Shown piece after piece: positions 5,397 through 10,850 of a stretch of DNA of 10,850 nucleotides. The notes below the pieces were generated by a model. It did no database searches. It had not been told where the DNA came from and saw nothing but the letters and a program-made list of their open reading frames with translations. Numbering within the stretch: position 1 is the first letter of the stretch; each line of letters opens with the position of its first letter. This DNA comes from Pseudomonadota bacterium. GTDB lineage: Bacteria > Pseudomonadota > Alphaproteobacteria > Sphingomonadales > Sphingomonadaceae. Made by a program: the position numbers and the translations under genes. The stretch covers positions 1 to 10,850 of the forward strand of contig JAFAGN010000190.1 in NCBI GenBank assembly GCA_023422695.1, read 5' to 3'.

Positions 5397-6488
5397 TCAA
5401 GCGAAATGCAGGCGGCGATATTTGCCGCGGAAGTAGAGCAACGGATCGCGGTGTGGTTCGAACTGCGCGCGCACGACACGGCCAACCAGGATGAAATGAT
5501 CGCCCGCCTCGTGCAGCGATTCGCGCTGGCATTCGAACGACACCAGCGAACTGCCGAGCAGCGGGACGCCCGTCTGCCCCGGCGCCCATGGCAGGTTGGC
5601 GAAGCGATCCTCACCGCGCGTCGCGAAGCGGTTCGACGCGGGTTGCTGGCCGATTTGCAGGACATTCACCCCGAAATGCCCCGCCGCGCGCAGCGCGGGC
5701 GCGGTTCCCGACGCATTGGCGATGCACACGAGCAAGAGCGGCGGATCGAGCGATACTGAGGTGAAGCTGTTCGCGGTCAGCCCAACCGGCGTGCCATCGG
5801 CGTCGACCGCCGTGACGATCGTCACCCCGGTGGCAAAACAGCCCATTGCGTCGCGCAGCGTCCGCGGGTCCGATCCCGCCTGAAATTCGGTCGCCTCGCG
5901 GGGTTGGCGGCGTTCGAGAAATTCGAGCAGTTGCCCGAGCAGCGCCTCGGTCCGGTCGGCGTCAATCGCCAGATCGGCATCGTCGATGTCGGCGCGCTCG
6001 CCGATCGCCAGCGCCGCGCCAAAGGCATCGCTTCCGGCGCTCTGTTGTGCCCGGGCAAAACCGCCGCAAACGACCAGCGTCGGCAGCGTCTGGCGCGCGG
6101 CGATCCCGCTGGCGACCGCGTCGGCATCGTCAGGCATATCGACCAGCACCAGGCCGCCGGCGAGCAATATGCCGTCGCTTGCCAGCGCGCGCGTCGCGAC
6201 CCAGCCTCCGTGCCGCGCCGCGACGACCACCGGGCGCGACCCCATCTGGGCCAGGACGAGGCGAAGGTCTTCGACATGCGCCGCCAGCTGATCCGGCCCG
6301 CCATCGGTGCGGAGATCGAGATTGACCACGCGGCGCCCCGACAACACCAACCCGTCCGCCACGGCCCGCCACGCCGCGCGCGGCTGCCCGAAATCGGGGA
6401 TCAGCAGCACCGCGGGGTCGTTGTCGTCGCCCAGCATGTCGGCGGGCAGCACCACGCCGCCAAAACCTTTATATTCGATGAGGCTCAA
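5397..6488 (-). CDS. Fusion: degenerate alpha/beta-hydrolase domain plus HpaC/RutF-type flavin reductase
   Basis: The 363-residue product has two parts. Residues about 5-195 follow the alpha/beta-hydrolase fold (AVLLIPDFGQPRAAW, RPVVVAARHGGWVATRAL, GLVLVDMP, TLPTLVVCGGF, final helix LLEFLERR). The catalytic features are gone: the nucleophile elbow G-x-S-x-G reads A-A-R92-H-G, the oxyanion HG reads PD, and the terminal GH reads DD. Residues about 208-363 form a flavin reductase-like split barrel with LRDAMGCFATGVTIVT, GLTANSFTSVSLDPPLLLVC, GHFGVNVL, and the family's C-terminal DPLLYFRGKYRRL. Such reductases use NAD(P)H to supply reduced FMN or FAD to a partner monooxygenase. I place the start at TTG 6488, which has AGGGGG upstream; an in-frame GTG at 6506 would add six residues. 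The gene lies 91 bases (start to stop 109) after the nitronate monooxygenase-type gene on the same strand. A hydrolase role for the first half is doubtful. Confidence 0.88.
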   Translation of the reverse strand: MSLIEYKGFGGVVLPADMLGDDNDPAVLLIPDFGQPRAAWRAVADGLVLSGRRVVNLDLRTDGGPDQLAAHVEDLRLVLAQMGSRPVVVAARHGGWVATRALASDGILLAGGLVLVDMPDDADAVASGIAARQTLPTLVVCGGFARAQQSAGSDAFGAALAIGERADIDDADLAIDADRTEALLGQLLEFLERRQPREATEFQAGSDPRTLRDAMGCFATGVTIVTAVDADGTPVGLTANSFTSVSLDPPLLLVCIANASGTAPALRAAGHFGVNVLQIGQQPASNRFATRGEDRFANLPWAPGQTGVPLLGSSLVSFECQRESLHEAGDHFILVGRVVRAQFEPHRDPLLYFRGKYRRLHFA

Positions 6489-6511
6489 ACATTCCCCCTG
6501 GCGCACCGGCG

Positions 6512-6523
6512 GGCGATATCGCC
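6512..6523. promoter_or_regulatory. 12-base perfect palindrome upstream of the fusion gene
   Basis: GGCGATATCGCC is a perfect palindrome located 24 bases before the fusion gene's TTG start, in the gap between that gene and the nitronate monooxygenase-type gene. A second short palindrome, CTGATCAG, sits close by at about 6534-6541. The site could be an operator for independent control of the fusion gene, but a 12-base GC-rich palindrome can arise by chance and no clear promoter accompanies it. Confidence 0.2.
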
Positions 6524-6597
6524 GTGAGCAACGAGCTGATCAGATTGTGAAGAATCGGATCATATCGAAAGCCCGCGCGGCGCGCCAGCATATCGGC

Positions 6598-7578
6598 CTA
6601 GCGCCGCATCGACGCCAGTCGCTGATCGACGATCGCTTCGGCGTCGGCGATGATGCGGTCGATCAATTGCTGACAGGTCGGGATGTCGTGGATCAACCCC
6701 TGCACCATCCCGGCCCAGAACACGCCCTTCGACAGGTCGCCGGTTTCGAGCAGTTCGCGCCCGGCCTTGCCGTTCACCAGTTCGGCGACGTCGGCAAAGG
6801 TCGCGTCGGGCTGCGCCAGACGGCGCACCACCTCTTCGCTGACCGCGCTCTTGCCGACGCGCGCGGTGTTCTTGAGGCTGCGGAAGATCAGATAGGATCC
6901 GCGCTCGTCATTATCGATATAGGCCTGTTTCACTTTGTCGTGGATCGGCGCCTCGACCGTCGCACAGAAACGGGTGCCCATGTTGATCCCCTCGGCGCCC
7001 AAGGTCAGCGCGGCGACCAGTCCGCGGCCGTCGCCGAAGCCGCCCGACGCCAGCATCGGGATTTTGACCTTGTCCGCGGCAGCGGGAATCAGGATCAGCC
7101 CGGGAATATCGTCCTCGCCGGGATGACCCGCGCATTCGAAACCGTCGATCGAGATGATGTCGCAGCCCGCGCGCTCAGCCGACAGGGCGTGGCGCACCGC
7201 GGTGCATTTGTGAAGGATGGTGACCCCATGCGGTTTCAGCATCTCCCAGATTTCGCGCACCGCCTGAGTTCCCGCGGTCTCGACGATCTTGACCCCGCCG
7301 TCGATGATCGCTTGCGCATAGGCCTTGTAATCGGGGGCGTTGATCGTCGGGAACACGGTCATGTTCACCCCGAACGGTTTGTCGGTCATCGCGCGGCAGC
7401 GTTCGATCTCGGCGCTGAGCGCTGCCGGGGTCGGCTGGGTCAGCGCGGTCAGGATGCCAAGGCCGCCCGCGTTCGACACCGCGCTCGCCAGTTCGGCATA
7501 GCCGACGCTCTGCATGCCGCCCTGAACGATGGGATGTTCGATCCCCAGCATTTCGGTGATGCGTGTCTTGAAAGCCAT
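6598..7578 (-). CDS. Nitronate monooxygenase-family FMN-dependent oxidoreductase
   Basis: The 326-residue TIM-barrel flavoprotein belongs to the nitronate monooxygenase / 2-nitropropane dioxygenase / FabK-like family. Visible marks are HPIVQGGMQSVGYAELASAVSNAGGLGIL at about 15-43, KPFGVNMTVFP at 67-77, GFECAGHPGEDD at 146-157 with the catalytic-position His152, and the FMN-phosphate region ASGGFGDGRGLVAALTLGAEGINMGTRF at 177-204. Start ATG 7578 has AAGGA six bases upstream; a GTG at 7608 is in frame but unsupported. Family members oxidise nitronates, reduce enoyl thioesters, or act in steroid ring degradation (IpdC of actinobacteria), so the name does not fix the substrate. Its place opposite an acyl-CoA dehydrogenase operon and before a flavin reductase points to catabolism of a CoA-linked compound. 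It probably forms one transcription unit with the fusion gene. Confidence 0.92.
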   Translation of the reverse strand: MAFKTRITEMLGIEHPIVQGGMQSVGYAELASAVSNAGGLGILTALTQPTPAALSAEIERCRAMTDKPFGVNMTVFPTINAPDYKAYAQAIIDGGVKIVETAGTQAVREIWEMLKPHGVTILHKCTAVRHALSAERAGCDIISIDGFECAGHPGEDDIPGLILIPAAADKVKIPMLASGGFGDGRGLVAALTLGAEGINMGTRFCATVEAPIHDKVKQAYIDNDERGSYLIFRSLKNTARVGKSAVSEEVVRRLAQPDATFADVAELVNGKAGRELLETGDLSKGVFWAGMVQGLIHDIPTCQQLIDRIIADAEAIVDQRLASMRR

Positions 7579-7644
7579 CGTCAGTCCTTCCCCATCTTCT
7601 CTCGCCACAAAATGACGCTACGTCGCCGCCGCGCCGGAATTGAC

Positions 7645-7660
7645 TTGACGTTTACGTCAA
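7645..7660. promoter_or_regulatory. Operator-like inverted repeat TTGACGT-TT-ACGTCAA between the divergent catabolic arms
   Basis: The 16-base site has perfect 7-base arms around a TT centre and lies in the 133-base divergent region, 67 bases before the plus-strand operon start and 67 bases before the minus-strand gene start. It closely resembles the motif published for LiuR, a MerR-family regulator of branched-chain amino acid and acyl-CoA catabolism in Proteobacteria. On the plus strand its left arm could be a -35 (TTGACG), with a weak -10 (TTCATT at 7668-7673) 17 bases later, so a bound protein would block or remodel that promoter. No regulator gene of this family is in the window. Confidence 0.55.
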
Positions 7661-7703
7661 CGTCCGGTTCATTGGCAAGGCAAGATAAGCGGGAGTGGGA
7701 TAA

Positions 7704-7715
7704 ATGTCGTCATGA
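7704..7715 (+). other. Three-codon leader ORF overlapping the start of the first dehydrogenase gene
   Basis: ATG TCG TCA TGA (Met-Ser-Ser-stop) ends at 7715, so its stop overlaps the next gene's ATG at 7712 as ATGA. The GGGAG at 7691-7695 stands eight bases before this mini-ORF's ATG but sixteen before ATG 7712. Ribosomes may therefore load on the mini-ORF and restart at the dehydrogenase. This is an arrangement seen in the sequence; coupling is inference. Confidence 0.3.
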
Positions 7716-8806
7716 CCATCCTCTACGACGAAGGCCAACAGGCGATCGCGACCGAATCGCGGCGCGTGCTCGAAGCACGAATCAGCAAGGACGATTTGTT
7801 GCCGTTGCTCGAATCGGTCGGCGAATATCATCGGCCCTTTTGGGATACGGCCAAGGAACAGGGCTGGACCGCGCTCGCGCTTCCTGAAGCTCATGGCGGA
7901 TTGGGGCTGGGCCTGATCGAACTTGGGCTGATCGCGCATCAGGCGGGGCGTTCGCTCAGCGGCGCGCCCTTCCTGACGGCTAGCTTCGGCACCGCAAAGG
8001 CGATCGAACTTTACGGTTCCGACGCGCAAAAGGCGCGCTGGCTGCCGCGGCTGGCGTCGGGCGATTGCATCGGCGCGATCGCTTTTGCCGCCGGTCCCGA
8101 TGCGCTGCCCGCTCAGCCCGACGTGACCCTGACCGGCGACCTGCTCAACGGGGTCGCGCGCGGTGTGCCGGGCGGACTGGCTGCCGATGTGGCGATCATC
8201 CTTGCCAATGGCCCGGGTATGCCCGTCCTGACGCTGGTCGATCTGACGGGAATCGATCGCGTCGCCGTCGCAAGCTTCGACAACAGCCGCTGCCTCGCCG
8301 ACCTCAGTTTCCGGGCGACGCCCGCCGAAACGCTGGTGGTTGGCAACGCCGCACGCGATGCCGCGCTCCACATCCTTTCGCTGCAAGCGGTGGTGACGGC
8401 GCATGAGCAGACCGGCGGCGCCGAGGTGCTGATGGAAATTGCGCGCGATTACGCCCTGACCCGCCGCGCCTTTGGCCAGCCGATCGGCGCCTTTCAGTCG
8501 GTGAAGCACCGCATTGCGGAGCTTTACGGGCTCGTCGAACTGGCGCGCGCCAACTGCATCCACGCCGCCGCGCGCGAAGGCCAACCGGACTTCATCACCG
8601 CCGCCGCCGCCGCGCGACTGTCGGCAACCGAGGCCTATGACACCGCGGCGCGCGATTGCATCCAGATCCATGGCGGTATCGGTGTGACGTGGGAGATCGG
8701 GCTGCACCTCCATATGCGCCGCGCGCGCAGTCTGGCGATGGAACAGGGGAGCAGCCTGTTCTGGGAAGATGTTCTGGTCGACCGACTGGCAGGAGAAGCC
8801 GCATGA
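7712..8806 (+). CDS. Acyl-CoA dehydrogenase subunit, C-terminal FAD-motif half (probable non-catalytic partner)
   Basis: The 364-residue protein has the acyl-CoA dehydrogenase fold: an N-terminal helical domain (about 1-115, with GWTALALPEAHGGLGLGLIELGLIAHQAGRSL), a shortened middle beta domain, and a C-terminal helical domain. The C-terminal FAD motifs are intact: RRAFGQPIGAFQSVKHRIAELY from R251, and QIHGGIGVTWE at 318-328. The middle domain lacks the usual xTEPxxGSD flavin loop (AIAFAAGPD instead) and the W-x-S motif. The position of the isovaleryl-CoA dehydrogenase-type catalytic glutamate appears to be Ser223. This fits the smaller, non-catalytic subunit of alpha2beta2 acyl-CoA dehydrogenases. 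Start ATG 7712 is the first in frame. It overlaps the second subunit gene by ATGA, which suggests coupled, stoichiometric translation. Confidence 0.93.
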   Translation: MTILYDEGQQAIATESRRVLEARISKDDLLPLLESVGEYHRPFWDTAKEQGWTALALPEAHGGLGLGLIELGLIAHQAGRSLSGAPFLTASFGTAKAIELYGSDAQKARWLPRLASGDCIGAIAFAAGPDALPAQPDVTLTGDLLNGVARGVPGGLAADVAIILANGPGMPVLTLVDLTGIDRVAVASFDNSRCLADLSFRATPAETLVVGNAARDAALHILSLQAVVTAHEQTGGAEVLMEIARDYALTRRAFGQPIGAFQSVKHRIAELYGLVELARANCIHAAAREGQPDFITAAAAARLSATEAYDTAARDCIQIHGGIGVTWEIGLHLHMRRARSLAMEQGSSLFWEDVLVDRLAGEAA

Positions 8807-10008
8807 GCGATCTGGAGACCTATCGCGCCAAGGCAGCGGCGTGGCTTGAGTCCGTTGCGCCGACCTATGGCCGCGCGGCGCGCCAGGGCTTGTCGGAAGC
8901 CGAAGACCTCGCGCTCGGGCGCCGCTATCAAAAGGCTAAGTTCGATGCTGGCTATGCCGGGATCAACTGGCCGACCGAATATGGCGGCCAGGGTCTGACC
9001 CATCTCGAAAAAGTGACCTTCGATGCCGAAGAAATGAAGCATGGCTTCCCCAGCTTCTATTTCGGCATCTCGCTCGGCATGCCCGTCCCGGTGCTGATGC
9101 AGTTCGGCAGCGACAAGGAATTCGTCAAGGAGCGCGTGCTGAAGGCATTGCAGGGCGAGGAAATCTGGTGTCAGCTGTTCTCCGAACCCTCGGGCGGATC
9201 GGATCTTGCGGGCCTGCGCACCAAGGCCGAACCCGACGGCAATGGTTGGAAGATCAACGGCCAGAAAGTGTGGACCAGCTGGGCGCATTACAGCGATTAT
9301 GGCGTCATCGTCGTGCGTACTGACCCGACGGTCCCCAAGCACAAAGGCCTGACGTACTTCTGGGTCGACATGAAGGCGCCGGGGGTGACCGTCCGCCCGA
9401 TCAAGCTTGCGGGCGGCGACAGCCACGTCAACGAAGTGTTTTTCGACGATGTGAAGATCAGCGACGACCACCGCATGTCGCCGGTCGGCGGCGGCTTCGC
9501 CGTCGCGATCACGACCTTGATGATCGAACGCTATGTCGCGACCGACAGCGCCGGGTTCGGTCCGCACCTCGATCTGTTCGTCGATCTGGCAAAAGACATC
9601 GCGCTCAATGGCAAGCCTGCGATCGAGGATGGCCGCATCCGGCAGCAGATCGCGCGCAACTATGCGATGCGATCCGGGCTCGATTCGATCAACGTCCGCG
9701 CGCGGCTGATGATGCAGGCGGGGATGATCCCCGGCGCCGAAGGATCGCTCAACAAGTTGGTCGCGGTGCGCTCGCGCCAGAAATTGTCCGAACTGGCGAT
9801 CGACCTGCAAGGCACCGACGGCTTCGCGTTCGACGAACATGCCTCGCAAAAGGAGGATTGGGCGTCGAGCTGGATCAACGCCCCGACGGGCCGCATCGCC
9901 GGGGGATCGGACGAGACGTTGCTCAACACGATCGCCGAAAAGGTGCTCGGCCTGCCGCAGGATCATCGCCCCGACAAGGGCATCCCGTTCAACCAGATTC
10001 CGGCCTGA
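8803..10008 (+). CDS. Acyl-CoA dehydrogenase subunit, probable catalytic partner
   Basis: The 401-residue protein is a full-length acyl-CoA dehydrogenase. It carries WCQLFSEPSGGSDLAGLRTKAE (F126-L135 core), the flavin-contacting VWTSWAHYSDYG (W157-W160), and a beta domain ending VNEVFFDDVKI. MIERY places Glu242 at the catalytic site used by isovaleryl-CoA-type enzymes. The medium-chain-type glutamate site reads Gly367 (RIAGGSDET). It lacks the R-x-x-F-G-x-x-I motif and the Q-x-HGG motif that the preceding protein possesses (QGTDGF here). The two subunits thus supply complementary halves of a FAD site, as in heteromeric dehydrogenases of steroid side-chain and ring degradation. Start ATG 8803 has AGGAGA seven bases upstream (8791-8796). 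It desaturates an acyl-CoA between the alpha and beta carbons; the substrate is unknown. Confidence 0.94.
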   Translation: MSDLETYRAKAAAWLESVAPTYGRAARQGLSEAEDLALGRRYQKAKFDAGYAGINWPTEYGGQGLTHLEKVTFDAEEMKHGFPSFYFGISLGMPVPVLMQFGSDKEFVKERVLKALQGEEIWCQLFSEPSGGSDLAGLRTKAEPDGNGWKINGQKVWTSWAHYSDYGVIVVRTDPTVPKHKGLTYFWVDMKAPGVTVRPIKLAGGDSHVNEVFFDDVKISDDHRMSPVGGGFAVAITTLMIERYVATDSAGFGPHLDLFVDLAKDIALNGKPAIEDGRIRQQIARNYAMRSGLDSINVRARLMMQAGMIPGAEGSLNKLVAVRSRQKLSELAIDLQGTDGFAFDEHASQKEDWASSWINAPTGRIAGGSDETLLNTIAEKVLGLPQDHRPDKGIPFNQIPA

Positions 10009-10020
10009 GGAGACGCACGC

Positions 10021-10803
10021 ATGAAGTTCGATTCCACGACATCGGCGGTCGTTACCGGCGGCGCCTCCGGCCTTGGCCGCGCGACCGCGGAAGCCTTGGC
10101 AGCAGCAGGCGTCAAAGTCGCAATTTTCGACATCAACGAGGCTTTAGGTGAAGAGGTGGCGGCATCGATCGGCGGCCTGTTCTGCAAGGTCGACATCACC
10201 GACGAGCAATCGGTTCTGGACGGTTATGCGAAGGCGCGCGCCGCGCATGGCCAGGAACGGATTTGCGTCCATTGCGCAATGACCTCGCGCCGCGGCAAGA
10301 CGCTTGCCTATGACAAGGAAAGCCGCACCTTCCGCCGCACCCCGACCGAGGATTATGCCTATGGCGTGGCGGGCATCTTGACCGCCAGCTATCGCATCGG
10401 ATCGATCGCCGCCGAAGGCATGGCCACGCTTCCCGAGATGGAGGACGGCGAACGCGGCGCGATCATCTTCACCGCCTCGGTCGCGGCGCAGGACGCGCAG
10501 ATCGGGCAGGTCATCTATGGCTCGGCGAAAGCAGGCGTAAACGGCCTTGTCCTGCCGATGGCACGCGACCTGATGGACCTTGGCATCCGGGTCAATGCAA
10601 TCATGCCCGGGGTGTTCGGCACGCCGTTGCTGGGCAATATGAATCCGAAGGTGAAGGAAAGCCTCGAAGCCTCGGTCCCCTTCCCCAAGCGGCTCGGCAA
10701 GGCGGAGGAATATGCCAGCCTCGCGATGGAAATGATCCGCAACACCTATTTCAACGGCCAGGCCGTCCGCCTCGACGGCGCGATAAGAATGGCCCCACGC
10801 TAG
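10021..10803 (+). CDS. HSD10-like short-chain dehydrogenase (3-hydroxyacyl-CoA dehydrogenase type), atypical active site
   Basis: The 260-residue protein is a classical-length SDR with the Rossmann motif TGGASGLG at 12-19 and an Asp at 37 after beta-2, which favours NAD(H). The catalytic Ser153 (TASV), Tyr166 and Lys170 (YGSAK) are in place. The C-terminal part (PGVFGTPLL, VPFPKRLGKAEEYA, FNGQAVRLDGAIRM) closely follows human HSD17B10, a mitochondrial 3-hydroxyacyl-CoA and steroid dehydrogenase. Two usual SDR features are missing: the NAG turn reads HCAM (84-87), and the helix-4 asparagine position reads Ile119. Start ATG 10021 has GAGGAGA seven bases upstream, overlapping the previous stop codon. 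It is the third gene of the operon and would oxidise a hydroxyl formed after dehydrogenation and hydration, though no hydratase is in the window. Confidence 0.92.
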   Translation: MKFDSTTSAVVTGGASGLGRATAEALAAAGVKVAIFDINEALGEEVAASIGGLFCKVDITDEQSVLDGYAKARAAHGQERICVHCAMTSRRGKTLAYDKESRTFRRTPTEDYAYGVAGILTASYRIGSIAAEGMATLPEMEDGERGAIIFTASVAAQDAQIGQVIYGSAKAGVNGLVLPMARDLMDLGIRVNAIMPGVFGTPLLGNMNPKVKESLEASVPFPKRLGKAEEYASLAMEMIRNTYFNGQAVRLDGAIRMAPR

Positions 10804-10828
10804 CAAATGACACAGCCCCATTTCCGTT

Positions 10829-10850
10829 CGTGTCGAGCGAAGTCGAGACA
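10829..10850. repeat. Dispersed hairpin repeat, cut by the window end
   Basis: CGTGTC (10829-10834) begins a stem whose other half, GACA, occupies the last four bases of the window. The inner part GAGCGAAGTCGA is a sequence I recognise as frequent between genes in sphingomonads. It lies about 25 bases past the dehydrogenase stop codon and could fold in the operon's transcript end. The right arm is incomplete here. Confidence 0.5.

Noticed and set aside
7579..7608. Earlier GTG start (7608) for the nitronate monooxygenase-type gene
   Set aside because: ATG 7578 has a well-spaced AAGGA and begins exactly at the conserved family N-terminus.
6307..7887. Large plus-strand frame opposite the nitronate monooxygenase-type gene
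   Set aside because: It is antisense to a clear flavoprotein gene, runs through the divergent control region and into the dehydrogenase gene in another frame, and has no recognisable domain.
7652..9966. Long minus-strand frames opposite the two dehydrogenase genes
   Set aside because: Both are mirror frames of GC-rich coding sequence with His/Arg/Asp-rich products; the plus-strand proteins match a known family over their full length.

Overview
The window looks like chromosomal sequence from a high-GC alphaproteobacterium of the order Sphingomonadales (Sphingopyxis or Sphingomonas type). The evidence is the codon usage, the short dispersed hairpin repeats at the window start, around 4061-4161 and at the window end, and the protein styles. 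No genus can be proven from the sequence alone. It is densely coding: ten protein genes, two tRNA genes, and no gene-free stretch longer than about 155 bases. I see no phage, transposase, integrase or CRISPR array.

Left part (1-5391), housekeeping. A minus-strand CDC48/VAT-type AAA+ ATPase (52-2379, TTG start) is divergent from a plus-strand LysR-type regulator (2534-3412). The regulator runs head-on into tRNA-Thr(GGT) on the minus strand. The tRNA promoter sits back to back with a 42-residue conserved-looking basic small protein, whose end overlaps a convergent DUF1905 gene. An inverted pair of REP-like hairpins separates DUF1905 from a secreted cyclophilin-type peptidylprolyl isomerase. That gene is divergent from tRNA-Ser(GGA).

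Right part (5397-10803), a catabolic module around a divergent control region at 7579-7711. To the left run a nitronate monooxygenase-family flavoprotein and an unusual fusion of a degenerate alpha/beta-hydrolase domain with a flavin reductase domain. To the right runs a tight operon of two acyl-CoA dehydrogenase subunits (ATGA overlap) and an HSD10-like short-chain dehydrogenase (12-base gap). A perfect inverted repeat, TTGACGT-TT-ACGTCAA, lies between the arms and resembles sites described for MerR-family LiuR regulators of acyl-CoA catabolism.

The two dehydrogenase subunits carry complementary halves of the FAD-binding and catalytic motifs, the pattern known from alpha2beta2 acyl-CoA dehydrogenases of actinobacterial steroid catabolism. 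The module therefore most likely oxidises a bulky, probably cyclic or branched, CoA thioester: desaturation by the dehydrogenase pair, hydroxyacyl or keto chemistry by the short-chain dehydrogenase, and flavin-linked steps by the other arm. The substrate cannot be read from the sequence.

The most unusual items are the pseudo-hydrolase/flavin reductase fusion, the split-motif dehydrogenase pair, the short-chain dehydrogenase lacking two signature asparagines, and the REP pair whose sequence differences are compensatory within the stem.
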